Shown: positions 39,205-48,482, numbered from the stretch's first letter. The stretch is 64,000 nt of DNA from Sphingomonas sp. PR090111-T3T-6A (GCF_000383095.1 NZ_AORL01000010.1:612334-676333), one strand, 5' to 3'. The notes: generated by a model not told the origin, from the letters alone. Program-made: numbers and translations.

Positions 39205-39498
39205 ATGGACGGCATCGAAAAGGCGGGAGGGGTCGATCCGATCAGGCTTCGCCCTGTTTCGTCGACGACGCCGGCAACCCCGGTGGCGCCCGCCACGCCG
39301 CAAAAGCCGGTGACGACCAGCGACGTGGCGAACCTCATCTCGCTCCTCGCCGGCTCCGCGCCGCCGATCGACACCAAGAAGGTCGAGGTCATCCGCTCGC
39401 TGATCGCGTCGGGCGCCTATCCCATCGACGAGCACGCTATCGCGGCTAAGATGCTGGCCCTCGACTTTCCCGGGCGCGGCGAAGACGCCGACGCCTGA
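39205..39498 (+). CDS. flgM: Negative regulator of flagellin synthesis (anti-sigma-28 factor) FlgM
   Basis: The 97-residue protein has a flexible Pro/Thr-rich N-terminus (SSTTPATPVAPATPQKP) and the FlgM C-terminal region PPIDTKKVEVIRSLIASGAYPIDEHAIAAKMLALD, in which the helices that grip FliA lie. It holds sigma-28 inactive until the hook is finished and FlgM is exported. No other flagellar gene is in the window, so this copy stands apart between xerC and gshB. The sigma-28-like promoter upstream suggests autoregulation. Confidence 0.85.
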   Translation: MDGIEKAGGVDPIRLRPVSSTTPATPVAPATPQKPVTTSDVANLISLLAGSAPPIDTKKVEVIRSLIASGAYPIDEHAIAAKMLALDFPGRGEDADA

Positions 39499-39520
39499 GG
39501 GGCGCAGAAAACCGAAGCCG

Positions 39521-40474
39521 TCAGGCCCGCGCCGCCGCGCGCGCTTCAATCGCCTCCCATATCAGGGTGGGGGTGTCGGTGCCGTTGAACTTGTCGATGG
39601 CGACGATGCCCGTGGGGGAGGTGACGTTGATCTCGGTCAGATAGCCGGCGATCACGTCGATCCCGACGAAGACCAGACCCCGCTTGGCGAGTTCTGGGCC
39701 TAGGGCGCCGCAGATCTCCAGTTCGCGCGGCGTCAGCTCGGTCTGCGCGCCCGATCCGCCGACCGCGAGGTTGGAGCGGATTTCGCCCGCCTTGGGCAGG
39801 CGATTGACCGCACCTGCCGGCTTGCCGTCGACCAGCACGATGCGCTTGTCGCCCTTCGACACGTCGGGGAGGAAGGCCTGCACCATGAACGGCTCGCGCC
39901 AGACCTGCCCGAACAGCTCGGTCAGCGCGGCGAGGTTGGCGTCCTTGCGCCCGACATGGAACACCGCCGAACCGGCATTGCCGTAGAGCGGCTTCACCAC
40001 CACCTCGCCATGCTCGGCATGGAAGGCGCGCGCGTCCTCCAGCCGGCGGGTGATCATCGTCGGCGGCATGAACTCGGCATAATCCAGCACGAACAGCTTT
40101 TCCGGCGCGTTGCGGACGGCGGCCGGGTCGTTCACCACCAGCGTCTCGTGCTGGACGCGCTCTAGTAGGTGCGTCGCGGTGATGTAGGCGAGGTCGAAGG
40201 GCGGGTCCTGCCGCATCAGCACGACGTCGGTGTCGGCGCCGAGATCGAAGGTTTCGGGCTCACCGAACTGGAAATGGGCGCCCGCCACGCGCTGCACCGT
40301 CACCGGCCGCACCGGCGCATAGACGCGCCCGTCGCGATAGCTGAGGTCGCCCGCCGCGTAATGATAGAGTTTGTGCCCGCGTGCCTGCGCCGAGAGCATC
40401 AGCGCGAAGGTCGAGTCCCCCGCGATGTTGATCGTCTCCATCGGGTCCATCTGGACGGCGACGCGAAGGCCCAT
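39521..40474 (-). CDS. gshB: Glutathione synthetase
   Basis: The 317-residue ATP-grasp enzyme has the bacterial GshB features: VAVQMDPMETINIAGDSTFALML (N-terminal tract), VLMRQDPPFDLAYITATHLLE in part, VVNDPAAVRNAPEKLF, the ATP-grasp VVKPLYGNAGSAVF, and the C-terminal EINVTSPTGIVAID. It joins glycine to gamma-glutamylcysteine. I chose MGLRVAVQM because it aligns with the family N-terminus. It converges on flgM with 22 bases between stops. Confidence 0.96.
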   Translation of the reverse strand: MGLRVAVQMDPMETINIAGDSTFALMLSAQARGHKLYHYAAGDLSYRDGRVYAPVRPVTVQRVAGAHFQFGEPETFDLGADTDVVLMRQDPPFDLAYITATHLLERVQHETLVVNDPAAVRNAPEKLFVLDYAEFMPPTMITRRLEDARAFHAEHGEVVVKPLYGNAGSAVFHVGRKDANLAALTELFGQVWREPFMVQAFLPDVSKGDKRIVLVDGKPAGAVNRLPKAGEIRSNLAVGGSGAQTELTPRELEICGALGPELAKRGLVFVGIDVIAGYLTEINVTSPTGIVAIDKFNGTDTPTLIWEAIEARAAARA

Positions 40475-40529
40475 GTCATTACGCTCCTGAGTAAGTGCCG
40501 CCAGCAGATAGGGGGCGGAGGCGCGTTCG

Positions 40530-40880
40530 TCACCCCTGCCAGACATGCTCCAGATGAACGGGCAGGCGACCCGGCGCGATCAGCACGGCGTCGATGCGGA
40601 TATCGTCACCGGGTTCGGCATAGCGCGGGATGAGGATCTCGGCCGCCGCCGCGACACGGACCAGCCTCTGCCGGTCGAGCGCGAGGGCGAGCGCCGCCGC
40701 GTCGCGCCGGGCTTTCACCTCGACAAAGGCGACGAGGCCCGGCCGGCGCGCCACGAGGTCCACCTCGCCACGCGGCGTACGGACGCGCTCGGCGAGGATG
40801 GTCCAGCCCTTCTGGCGGAGGAAGGCGGCGGCGATCGCCTCGGCCTGCCGGCCTTGGGCTTCCGCCGCCTGACGCTTCAC
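40530..40880 (-). CDS. YraN/UPF0102 family putative endonuclease-like protein
   Basis: The 116-residue protein has QGRQAEAIAAAFLRQKGWTIL and RTPRGEVDLVARRPGLVAFVEVKARR, a restriction-endonuclease-like core with E-x-D...E-V-K residues. The function of the family is unsettled. The GTG start at 40880 shares GTGA with the rsmI stop, so the pair is translationally coupled, which is the usual rsmI-yraN arrangement. Confidence 0.9.
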   Translation of the reverse strand: MKRQAAEAQGRQAEAIAAAFLRQKGWTILAERVRTPRGEVDLVARRPGLVAFVEVKARRDAAALALALDRQRLVRVAAAAEILIPRYAEPGDDIRIDAVLIAPGRLPVHLEHVWQG

Positions 40881-41716
40881 GCCTGCCCCTTGAGTTCCAG
40901 CGCGCGCTCGTAGAGTTGGTGGCGCGCGATGCCGGTGGCGTCGGCCACTTCGCGCGCGGCCTTGGCGATGGGCAGGCGGGAGAGGGCGTCGGTGAGCATC
41001 GCATCGATGTCCCCGGCCTCGGGCGGAGGCGCCTCGCCGGGCGGGCCGACGACGATCACGATCTCGCCCTTCGGCGCATGTTCGGCATAGCGGGCCGCCA
41101 GCTCGTCGAGCGTGCCCGTCACGCATTCCTCGAACGCCTTGCTGATCTCGCGCGCCACTGCCGCGTCCCGCTGGCCCAGCACCGCCGCCATGGAGGCGAG
41201 CGTCGCGCCGAGGCGGGGGCCGCTCTCGTAGAAGACGAGGCTGGCGCGCAGCCTCGCGAGTTCTGCCAGCGCATCGGCGCGCGCCTTCTCCTTGGGCGGC
41301 AGGAAGCCCGCGAACAGGAAGCGGTCGGTCGGCAGCCCGGCAAGCGTCAGTGCGGCGATGGCGGCGCTTGGGCCGGGCAGCGTGACGATGCGATGCCCCG
41401 CCGCCCGCGCGTCCCGCACCAGCTTGAAGCCGGGGTCCGAGATCATCGGCGTGCCGGCGTCCGACACCAGCGCGATCGCCTCGCCGCCGAGTCGGGCGAC
41501 GAGGCCCGGGCGCACCCGGTCGGCATTATGGTCATGATAGGGGGTCATCGGCGTTTCCGTGCCGATATGACGGAGCAATTTGGCGGTCACGCGCGTATCT
41601 TCCGCGGCGATCAGGCTCGCACGGCTCAACACGTCCGCTGCACGGGGCGTCAGGTCGCCAAGATTGCCGATCGGGGTCGCGACGATGTAGAGCCCCGGAG
41701 GGAGAGGATCGGTCAT
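40877..41716 (-). CDS. rsmI: 16S rRNA (cytidine(1402)-2'-O)-methyltransferase
   Basis: The 279-residue protein has the tetrapyrrole-methylase fold motifs of RsmI: YIVATPIGNLGDLTPRA, AAEDTRVTAKLLRHIG, ALVSDAGTPMISDPG and GLPTDRFLFAGFLPPKEKAR. It methylates C1402 of 16S rRNA with SAM. ATG 41716 begins MTDPLPPGLYIVATPIGNLGD as in homologues; an in-frame ATG at 41728 is possible and would overlap the divergent gene's start. Confidence 0.95.
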   Translation of the reverse strand: MTDPLPPGLYIVATPIGNLGDLTPRAADVLSRASLIAAEDTRVTAKLLRHIGTETPMTPYHDHNADRVRPGLVARLGGEAIALVSDAGTPMISDPGFKLVRDARAAGHRIVTLPGPSAAIAALTLAGLPTDRFLFAGFLPPKEKARADALAELARLRASLVFYESGPRLGATLASMAAVLGQRDAAVAREISKAFEECVTGTLDELAARYAEHAPKGEIVIVVGPPGEAPPPEAGDIDAMLTDALSRLPIAKAAREVADATGIARHQLYERALELKGQA

Positions 41717-41726
41717 AGGGGATCTC

Positions 41727-42914
41727 ATGGCAGAGGGCTTACGCGCATCGCAACCGGGGATCGCCTCGAAGACGGTGCGCTTTGGTGGATTGATGGCGGC
41801 GATGCTGCTGGCGGGCTGCGCCGGCGTGGTGCCGCACAAGCCCAATACGGGGGCGGGCAAGCCTGTGCCGCAGAAGCCCGTGCCGCAGCAGGGCCGCCTG
41901 CCGGAAGAGGCGCGCGACCGCGTCGCCGTGCTGGTGCCGCTCTCCGGCCCGAACGCGGCGGTGGGCCAGTCCATCGCCAATGCCGCCAACATGGCGCTGA
42001 TCGATTCTGGCGGCGCGGGCGTGCGCCTCACCATGTACGACACCGGCACGGGCGCGGCGCAGGCCGCCCGCACCGCGCTGGCGGAGGGCAACAAGCTGAT
42101 TCTCGGGCCGCTGCTGTCCGAGGATGTGCGGCAGGTCGCGCCGGTGGCCGAGGCGGCGCATGTGCCGGTGCTGTCCTTCTCCAACGATGTCGATGTGGCG
42201 GGGCATGGCGTCTATCTGCTCGGCTTCACGCCGACCCAGTCGATCGAGCGCGTGGTGGAATATGCCAAGTCGCGCGGGCTCTCGCGCTTCGCGGCGCTGG
42301 TGCCGAACGGGCTTTACGGCCGCCGCGCCTCCACCGCGATGCTGAAGGCGGCGCAGGAGGCGCATGGCACCGTCGTCTCGATGCAGGGCTATGACCGCAG
42401 CGCCGCCTCGCTGGGGGCCGCGATCCGCAAGCTCGGCGATCCCAAGGGCTATGACGCGCTGCTGATCGCGGACAGCGGCCGCATCGCGCTGGTGGCGGCG
42501 CCGCTGGTGCGCAAGTCGGGCAGCGGCGCGCGCCTGCTCGGCACCGAGCTGTGGAACACCGAACCGCAGCTCGCCGCCGCCAAGGCGCTGGGCGGGAGCT
42601 GGTTCGCCTCCGTGTCGGACGGGCTCTACACGCAGTTCGCGGCGAAATACCGCGCCCGCTTCGGCAAGAGCCCGTTCCGCCTGTCGAGCCTCGGCTACGA
42701 CTCGGTGCTGCTGGCGGTCCGCATCTCGGCGGACTGGAAGCCGGGCACGCCCTTCCCGGAGGGGCGTCTGGTCGACAAGGGCGGCTTCTCGGGCGTGGAC
42801 GGCGCCTTCCGCTTCGATCGCGACGGCATCGCCGATCGCGTGCTGGAGGTGAAACAGATCGGCACGGGCGGCGTCACCGTGGTATCTCCGGCGGCGAGGG
42901 GCTTCGACGACTGA
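41727..42914 (+). CDS. Penicillin-binding protein activator, LpoA-like lipoprotein
   Basis: The 395-residue protein has a lipoprotein signal with lipobox LLAGC (Cys31) and a Pro/Lys-rich linker. The main domain has a periplasmic-binding-protein fold: RVAVLVPLSGPNAAVGQSIANAANMAL, LILGPLLSEDVRQVAPVA, GYDALLIADSGRIALVAAPL and GTELWNTEPQLAAAKALGGSWF in part. That is the layout of the C-terminal domain of LpoA, the outer-membrane activator of PBP1A. The TPR N-domain of gamma-proteobacterial LpoA is missing. It is divergent from rsmI with only 10 bases between starts; AGGGG at 41717-41721 would be the ribosome-binding site. Confidence 0.85.
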   Translation: MAEGLRASQPGIASKTVRFGGLMAAMLLAGCAGVVPHKPNTGAGKPVPQKPVPQQGRLPEEARDRVAVLVPLSGPNAAVGQSIANAANMALIDSGGAGVRLTMYDTGTGAAQAARTALAEGNKLILGPLLSEDVRQVAPVAEAAHVPVLSFSNDVDVAGHGVYLLGFTPTQSIERVVEYAKSRGLSRFAALVPNGLYGRRASTAMLKAAQEAHGTVVSMQGYDRSAASLGAAIRKLGDPKGYDALLIADSGRIALVAAPLVRKSGSGARLLGTELWNTEPQLAAAKALGGSWFASVSDGLYTQFAAKYRARFGKSPFRLSSLGYDSVLLAVRISADWKPGTPFPEGRLVDKGGFSGVDGAFRFDRDGIADRVLEVKQIGTGGVTVVSPAARGFDD

Positions 42915-42944
42915 TCCCGGGCGGGGGCCAAGAGGAGTGAGGCG

Positions 42945-43304
42945 ATGAGCTATATCCAGGGCTTCGTGATCCCGGTCCCCGCTGAGAACAAGGAGGCGTA
43001 TCGGGAGATGTGCGCCAAGGTCTGGCCACTCTTCCGGGACTATGGCGCCGAGCGGATCGTCGAATGCTGGGGCGACGCGGTGCCCGACGGCAAGGTGACG
43101 GATTTCCGCAAGGCCGTGCAGGCGCAGGAAGGCGAGGAGGTCGTCTTCTCGTGGATCGTCTGGCCCGACAAGGCGACTCAGGAAGCGGCTCATCCGAAAA
43201 TGATCGCCGATCCCCGGATGGAGCCGAAAGGGCCGATCCCCTTCGACGGCAAGCGCATGATCTTCGGCGGGTTCGAGCCGATCTTCGACACCGACGAAGG
43301 GTGA
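42945..43304 (+). CDS. DUF1428 (YbaA-like) protein
   Basis: The 119-residue protein shows the DUF1428 pattern: MSYIQGFVIPVPAENKEAYRE, GAERIVECWGDAVPDGKVTDF, and the C-terminal PFDGKRMIFGGFEPIFD. The fold is a dimeric alpha/beta barrel of unknown function. AAGAGGAGTG precedes the ATG. It follows the LpoA-like gene by 30 bases, and its stop lies 4 bases from that of the convergent hemW. Confidence 0.9.
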   Translation: MSYIQGFVIPVPAENKEAYREMCAKVWPLFRDYGAERIVECWGDAVPDGKVTDFRKAVQAQEGEEVVFSWIVWPDKATQEAAHPKMIADPRMEPKGPIPFDGKRMIFGGFEPIFDTDEG

Positions 43305-43308
43305 CTCG

Positions 43309-44454
43309 TTAGCGGACGATCTCCGCGAGGATGCCGTCGAGGAGGAGCATTCCCGCCTCCTTCACGATGAGACGATCCCCTTCGCGCGCGACGAGGCCAT
43401 GGCCGGCGAGGCGATCGATGGCCGCCGCGTCGACCATCGCGTCGATGGCGATGCCGGTGGCGGCGGAGACGGCCGCGAGGTCCAGCCCCGCGTCGAGGCG
43501 CAGGCCCATCAGCAGCGCTTCTTCGGCGCGGGTGGGGGCGTCGAGCGGTTCCTCGCTCTCGATGCCATGGCCGTTGCGGGCGACCGCCGAGAGCCAGTTC
43601 TCCGGCTTCTTCCGCCGAAAGCTCGCGAGCTGCCCGCGCCGCCCATGCGCGCCGGGGCCGACGCCGAGATAATCCTGATAGCGCCAGTAAGCGAGGTTGT
43701 GCCGGCTCTCCGCACCCGGCCGGGCGTGGTTGGAGATTTCGTAGGCCGGGATGCCGGCTTCCGCCGTCACCTGCCGGGTCAGCTCGAAGAGATGCGCCGC
43801 CTCGTCGGTGTCGAGCGTCGGCAGCTCGCCCTTGGCCGCCAGCGCCGCGAAGCGCGTGCCGGGCTCGATGGTGAGCTGGTAGAGCGACAGATGCTCGGTG
43901 CCGAAGGAGAGGGCACGGTTCAGTTCCGCCAGCCACTCGGCCTCGGACTGGTAGGGCCGCGCATAGATCAGGTCGACGCTCACCCGCCCGAACGCCGCCT
44001 GCGCGACATCGAGCGCGGCGAGGCTCTCCGTCACGCCGTGCGCGCGGCCGAGGAAGTGCAGCGCCTCGTCGTCGAGCGCCTGTAAACCCAGCGAGACGCG
44101 GTTCACGCCGGCATTGGCGAGGGCATGGAAGTTCGCCGCCTCGACCGAGGAGGGGTTGGCCTCCAGCGTGATCTCGATGCCGTCGGTGAAGCCCCAGTGG
44201 CGCTCGGCCGCGTCGAGCACTGCTGCGACCGTGGAGGGCGCCATCAGCGAGGGCGTGCCGCCTCCGAAGAAGATCGAGCCGAGCGGCCGCCCCGGTGTCA
44301 GCGCCGCTTCATGCGCGAGATCGGCGAGCAAGGCATCCCGCCACGCCGCCTCGTCGATCTCGGCGCGGACATGGCTGTTGAAGTCGCAATAGGGGCATTT
44401 GGAGACGCAGAACGGCCAGTGGACGTAGAGCGCCAGCGGGCCGCTCGGGGTCAT
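43309..44454 (-). CDS. hemW: Heme chaperone / radical SAM protein HemW
   Basis: The 381-residue protein begins with a radical-SAM cluster motif CVSKCPYC (C16, C20, C23), the CxxxCxxC plus FNSH signature of the HemN/HemW family. IFFGGGTPSLM and VNRVSLGLQALDDEALHFLGRAH in part follow, and the C-terminal domain has LMGLRLDAGLDL. The N-terminal helix and extra cysteine of true coproporphyrinogen oxidase HemN are absent, so HemW is preferred. It lies 2 bases after rdgB. Confidence 0.93.
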   Translation of the reverse strand: MTPSGPLALYVHWPFCVSKCPYCDFNSHVRAEIDEAAWRDALLADLAHEAALTPGRPLGSIFFGGGTPSLMAPSTVAAVLDAAERHWGFTDGIEITLEANPSSVEAANFHALANAGVNRVSLGLQALDDEALHFLGRAHGVTESLAALDVAQAAFGRVSVDLIYARPYQSEAEWLAELNRALSFGTEHLSLYQLTIEPGTRFAALAAKGELPTLDTDEAAHLFELTRQVTAEAGIPAYEISNHARPGAESRHNLAYWRYQDYLGVGPGAHGRRGQLASFRRKKPENWLSAVARNGHGIESEEPLDAPTRAEEALLMGLRLDAGLDLAAVSAATGIAIDAMVDAAAIDRLAGHGLVAREGDRLIVKEAGMLLLDGILAEIVR

Positions 44455-44456
44455 GG

Positions 44457-45059
44457 TCAGAACACGGAGGCCACCAGCTTGCGGAAAGCATCCGCGCGGT
44501 GGCTCATCTCGTGCTTCTTCGCCGGGTCCATCTCGCCGAAGGTGATGTCGTGGTGCCAGGGCCGGAACATCGGGTCATAGCCGAAGCCCTTGTCGCCTCG
44601 CGGCGGCCAGACAAGGTGCCCGTCGACCCGGCCCTCGACCGTCACGATATGCCCGTCCGGCCAGCACAGCGACAGCGCGCACACGAAATGCGCGTCGCGG
44701 CCGACGTTCGGTCCCCGCTTGGCGATATTCTTCTCGACCAGCTCCATGGCGAGGCCGAAATCCTTGGTCTCCCCGGCCCAGCGGGCGGAGAAGATGCCCG
44801 GATCGCCGCCCAAGGCCTCCACACACAGGCCGCTATCGTCGGCGAGCGCGGGGAGGCCGGTCATGTCGGCGGAGAAGCGCGCCTTGAGTTCCGCATTGGC
44901 GGCGAAGCTGGTGCCCGTCTCCTCGGGCTCGGGGACGTCGAGGTCGCCCGCCGAGACCGGCTCGATCCCATAAGGGCCGAGCAGGGCAGCGATCTCGCGG
45001 ATCTTGCCCTTGTTGTGGCTGGCGATCACCAGCCGGCCGGGCTCCAGCTTGCGCTTCAC
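44457..45059 (-). CDS. rdgB: dITP/XTP pyrophosphatase (RdgB/HAM1 family)
   Basis: The 200-residue protein has the HAM1 family signatures [40 protein letters not shown] and [20 protein letters not shown], with SHRADAF near the end. It removes non-canonical purine nucleotides such as dITP and XTP from the pool. It begins with a GTG that shares GTGA with the rph stop. The run rph-rdgB-hemW is a conserved alphaproteobacterial order. Confidence 0.96.
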   Translation of the reverse strand: MKRKLEPGRLVIASHNKGKIREIAALLGPYGIEPVSAGDLDVPEPEETGTSFAANAELKARFSADMTGLPALADDSGLCVEALGGDPGIFSARWAGETKDFGLAMELVEKNIAKRGPNVGRDAHFVCALSLCWPDGHIVTVEGRVDGHLVWPPRGDKGFGYDPMFRPWHHDITFGEMDPAKKHEMSHRADAFRKLVASVF

Positions 45060-45772
45060 CGTTCGGTGGCCTTCAACTGGAGCGCGAAGATCTCGTTGCA
45101 GCCGATGCGCGCAAGGCGGAGCATGCGGAGCAGCTCTTCCTCGTCATAGGCCGCGCCCTCGGCGGTTGCCTGCACCTCGGCGAAGTGGCCGTTGGAGAGC
45201 AGCACGAAATTGCCGTCCACATGGGCAGCCGAGTCCTCGATATAATCGAGGTCGAGCACCGGCGTGCCCTCGTGGATGCCGCAGGAGACGGCGGCGACCT
45301 GCGTCTTGATTGGGTCGGCGGCGAGCTTGCCCTCGGCGAGCAGCTTGTCGACCGCGATGCGCAGCGCGACCCACGCGCCCGAGATCGAGGCGGTGCGGGT
45401 GCCGCCATCGGCCTGGAGGACGTCGCAGTCGATGGTGATCTGGCGCTCGCCGAGCGCCGTCAGGTCCATGATCGAGCGGAGCGAGCGGCCGATCAGGCGC
45501 TGGATCTCCTGCGTGCGGCCGGACTGCTTGCCCTTCGCCGCCTCGCGGCTGCCGCGGGTGTGGGTGGCGCGCGGCAGCATGCCATATTCGGCCGTCACCC
45601 AGCCCTGGCCCTTGCCGCGCAGGAAGGGCGGCACGCGCTCCTCGACCGAGGCGGTGACGAGCACCTTGGTGTCGCCGAAGGAGATGATGCAGCTCCCTTC
45701 CGCATGGCGGGTGGCGTTCGGCTCGATGGTGATCGTGCGCATCTGGTCGGGCGCGCGGCCGGAGGGACGCAT
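45056..45772 (-). CDS. rph: Ribonuclease PH
   Basis: The 238-residue protein has [42 protein letters not shown] in part, the catalytic and tRNA-binding region [32 protein letters not shown] (about residues 68-99), [18 protein letters not shown] and [17 protein letters not shown]. It trims tRNA 3' ends phosphorolytically. AGGAG five bases upstream of ATG 45772 supports the start. It is divergent from hrcA, 102 bases apart. Confidence 0.97.
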   Translation of the reverse strand: MRPSGRAPDQMRTITIEPNATRHAEGSCIISFGDTKVLVTASVEERVPPFLRGKGQGWVTAEYGMLPRATHTRGSREAAKGKQSGRTQEIQRLIGRSLRSIMDLTALGERQITIDCDVLQADGGTRTASISGAWVALRIAVDKLLAEGKLAADPIKTQVAAVSCGIHEGTPVLDLDYIEDSAAHVDGNFVLLSNGHFAEVQATAEGAAYDEEELLRMLRLARIGCNEIFALQLKATER

Positions 45773-45874
45773 GGAGGCTCCTGTGGAATGGCCTATGGAA
45801 ATCGGTTGTGGCGCTGTAGCGGCAGAGGGCGCGCGGCGCCACCATTGCGATGGAATGACACCATTTTGTTGAGC

Positions 45875-46948
45875 ATGGCGCCCGATCTCCCTACATTCCC
45901 CGTGATGTCCGGCCCCGCCGTCCCCGAACTGTCAGACCGCGCGCGGAGCGTGTTCCGTGTGGTGGTCGAGTCGTATCTGCGATCGGGGGCGCCGGTGGGC
46001 TCGCGGACGATCTCGCAGCTTTCGGGCCTGAACCTGTCGCCCGCCTCGATTCGCAACGTGATGCAGGATCTGGAGGAGGCGGGCCTTCTCGCGGCCCCCC
46101 ATATCTCCGCCGGGCGGATGCCGACCGAGGTAGGCCTGCGCCTGTTCGTCGACGGCATGATGCAGGCGGACGAGCCCTCCGACGAGGAACGCGCCGCGAT
46201 CGAGCGCGGGATCGGCACGAATGGTCCGATCGAGGATGCGCTGGCGGCGGCCTCGGCGGTGCTTTCCGGGCTCTCGGCATGCGCCGGCCTCGTGCTGGTG
46301 CCCAAGCAGGAGCCGGTGCTGCGCCAGTTCGCCTTCGTGCCCTTGAGCCGGACGCAGGCGCTCGCCGTGCTGGTCGGCGCGGACGGATCGGTCGAGAACC
46401 GCGTCGTCGCGGTGCCGCCGGGGACGACGTCGTCCGCGCTGGTCGAGGCCGCCAACTATATCAGCGCCGAGCTCACCGGCCTGACGCTGGGCGAGGCGCA
46501 GGCGCGGCTTTCCGCCGAGATCGGGCTCGGCCGCGCGCAGCTCGATCGGGTGAGCCGCGATCTGGTGGAACGAGGCCTCGCCATCTGGTCCACCGATGGG
46601 GCGGAGCGGCCCGTGCTGATCGTGCGCGGCCAGGCGAACCTGATCGATCCGGCCGCCGCCGAGGATCTGGAACGCGTCCGCCAGCTGCTCGACGAGCTGG
46701 AGGGCAAGGAGGAAATCGCCCGTCTGCTCGACGGCGCGCGGAACGGATCGGCCACCAAGATCTTCATTGGATCGGAGAACAAGCTCTTTTCGCTGTCGGG
46801 TTCCTCGATTATCGCCGCTCCCTACAGGGCCCGCGAGGGCAGGGTGGTGGGCGTGGTCGGCGTGATCGGCCCGACCCGGTTGAACTATGCTCGCGTGGTT
46901 CCCATGGTGGATTTCACCGCGCACGCGCTTTCCAGGTTGATGGCATGA
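45875..46948 (+). CDS. hrcA: Heat-inducible transcription repressor HrcA
   Basis: The 357-residue protein begins with a winged-helix ([30 protein letters not shown], then [18 protein letters not shown], and [18 protein letters not shown]), the signature of HrcA, followed by a GAF-like core ending [23 protein letters not shown]. HrcA binds CIRCE operators before groESL. I see no CIRCE element in this window. A second in-frame ATG at 45905 ([15 protein letters not shown]) is a plausible start too. The stop overlaps the grpE start as ATGA. Confidence 0.94.
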   Translation: MAPDLPTFPVMSGPAVPELSDRARSVFRVVVESYLRSGAPVGSRTISQLSGLNLSPASIRNVMQDLEEAGLLAAPHISAGRMPTEVGLRLFVDGMMQADEPSDEERAAIERGIGTNGPIEDALAAASAVLSGLSACAGLVLVPKQEPVLRQFAFVPLSRTQALAVLVGADGSVENRVVAVPPGTTSSALVEAANYISAELTGLTLGEAQARLSAEIGLGRAQLDRVSRDLVERGLAIWSTDGAERPVLIVRGQANLIDPAAAEDLERVRQLLDELEGKEEIARLLDGARNGSATKIFIGSENKLFSLSGSSIIAAPYRAREGRVVGVVGVIGPTRLNYARVVPMVDFTAHALSRLMA

Positions 46949-47511
46949 CTGACGAAAACAAGACGAACGACACCGACGAAACCCTCCGCGCCGAGACGGC
47001 CGCCCAGGCACCCGAACTTGCCGAGCATGATGCGCTCAAGGCCGAGCTGGAGGAAACCCGCAACCAGGTGCTCTATGTGCAGGCCGAGATGCAGAATCTC
47101 CGCCGCCGCACCGAGCGCGAGATGGCGGACGCCAAGGCCTATGCCACCACCAGCTTCGCGCGCGACCTGCTGTCGGTGGCGGACAATCTCGTCCGCGCGC
47201 TGGCGGCGATCCCGTCCGATCTGCGCGCCGACGAGAAGCTGAAGCCGCTCGTCACCGGCATCGAGATGACCGGCAAGGAGCTGGAGACCGTCTTCCAGCG
47301 CAACGGCATCACCCGCATCGAGGCGATCGGGCAGGCGCTCGATCCCAACAAGCATCAGGCGATCATGGAGATGGAATCGGCCGATGCCGCTCCGGGCACC
47401 GTGATCCACGAGATGCAGTCCGGCTGGATGATCAAGGATCGCTTGCTCCGTCCCGCGATGGTCGGCGTCGCCAAGGCGCCCGAGGGCGTCGGCATCGACA
47501 TCAAGGCCTGA
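46945..47511 (+). CDS. grpE: DnaK nucleotide-exchange factor GrpE
   Basis: The 188-residue protein has an acidic N-terminus, a long coiled-coil helix (ALKAELEETRNQVLYVQAEMQNLRRRTEREM, about residues 32-62) and the family signature GIEMTGKELETVFQRNGITRI, with HQAIMEMESADAAPGTV and a beta-domain end LLRPAMVGVA. It releases ADP from DnaK. It is translationally coupled to hrcA. Confidence 0.96.
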   Translation: MTDENKTNDTDETLRAETAAQAPELAEHDALKAELEETRNQVLYVQAEMQNLRRRTEREMADAKAYATTSFARDLLSVADNLVRALAAIPSDLRADEKLKPLVTGIEMTGKELETVFQRNGITRIEAIGQALDPNKHQAIMEMESADAAPGTVIHEMQSGWMIKDRLLRPAMVGVAKAPEGVGIDIKA

Positions 47512-47552
47512 TTTTTCGCTCCGCCGCCCCGGTTCCGGCCGGGACGGCGTGA

Positions 47553-47594
47553 ACATTACCGGCGCGACACCATTCGGATTGCTGCCGGTAATGT
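47553..47594. repeat. 11-bp inverted repeat between grpE and the TonB-like gene
   Basis: ACATTACCGGC (47553-47563) and its exact complement GCCGGTAATGT (47584-47594) are separated by 20 bases, so the arm centres lie 31 bases apart, about three helical turns. It starts 42 bases after grpE and ends 21 bases before the next start codon. No T-run follows. It could be an operator for the downstream gene or an mRNA hairpin. Confidence 0.6.
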
Positions 47595-47615
47595 CGGCCT
47601 GTAGATGGGGGCCTC

Positions 47616-48398
47616 ATGCGTTCGGCGTCCTACCAGCCCTCGTCGTACCGCCCCGGGGGCTCGGTCCAGAGCCGGGCCATCTCCTTCATCCTGTCGTTCG
47701 GCTTTGCACTGCTGATCGTGTGGATGCTGATCGCCATGGGCGCGCTGCCGCCTGTGCTGAAGGATGCGCACAAGGCGATCACGCTGACGCTCTTCCCCAA
47801 ATCCTTCTCCACCGTGCCCAAGCCTTCGGTGGCGAAGACGAGCCATGCCCATGCCGGTGCCTCGCCCCGCGCGCCGACGCCGCAGCCCAAGCCGCAGGAG
47901 CAGGCCAAGACGCCCAAGCCGCCGGTGCCGTGGAACGTCATCCCGCTCAGCCATGAGGAGATGAGCGCCGCCGACATCTCCAACAAGCCGATGCGCCAGC
48001 AGACGGCCGACGCCTCCGCGACGCAGGGCGCGCAGGGCCGGGATAACGGGCCAGACAGCGTCGCCGCCTACGGGCCGGGCGCGGGGCCGGGCGGGGAACA
48101 GCTCTACAAGGCGGAATGGTATCGCCGGCCGACCGACGCCGAGCTCGCTTTCTACATGCCCAAGAATGGCACGGGGACGGGCTGGGCGCTCATCGCGTGC
48201 CGCACGATCGAGCATTATCACGTCGATAATTGCCACGAACTGGATGAGAGCCCGGGGTCCGGCCTCGCCCGCGCACTGCGGGAGGCGGCGTGGCAGTTCC
48301 TCGTGCGCCCGCCCCGCATCGGGGGCAGGCCGCAGGTCGGCGCATGGGTGAGCATCCGCTTCGACTTCTACCCGCGCGGCGAGCACGATCGGAGCTGA
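47616..48398 (+). CDS. Membrane-anchored protein with TonB-like C-terminal domain
   Basis: The 260-residue protein has a single N-terminal membrane segment ([22 protein letters not shown]), a Pro/Lys-rich periplasmic linker ([20 protein letters not shown]) and a C-terminal domain with [49 protein letters not shown] (about residues 188-236), which follows the TonB/TolA C-terminal pattern with the paired cysteines seen in alphaproteobacterial versions. No ExbB or ExbD is nearby. It may be an energy-transducer homologue or an envelope protein. It lies between grpE and the convergent dnaJ. Confidence 0.65.
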   Translation: MRSASYQPSSYRPGGSVQSRAISFILSFGFALLIVWMLIAMGALPPVLKDAHKAITLTLFPKSFSTVPKPSVAKTSHAHAGASPRAPTPQPKPQEQAKTPKPPVPWNVIPLSHEEMSAADISNKPMRQQTADASATQGAQGRDNGPDSVAAYGPGAGPGGEQLYKAEWYRRPTDAELAFYMPKNGTGTGWALIACRTIEHYHVDNCHELDESPGSGLARALREAAWQFLVRPPRIGGRPQVGAWVSIRFDFYPRGEHDRS

Positions 48399-48410
48399 TC
48401 GTCATCATCG

Positions 48411-48429
48411 CCCCGGAGTTGATCCGGGG
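48411..48429. repeat. Palindromic intergenic element after the TonB-like gene
   Basis: CCCCGGA and TCCGGGG form a 7-bp stem around a 5-base loop, preceded by GTCATCATCG. Similar CCGGA-TTGA-TCCGG palindromes are scattered through alphaproteobacterial genomes. Between two convergent genes it may also act as a shared terminator. Confidence 0.55.
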
Positions 48430-48482
48430 GACAACGAACGTGGGGAAGAAGCGGGATTGATGGGTGGGGAGCGGCTTGTCGC

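Noticed and set aside
45773..45874. CIRCE operator before hrcA
   Set aside because: Only short symmetric bits such as CCAT-TGCG-ATGG are present; the TTAGCACTC-N9-GAGTGCTAA pattern is absent.
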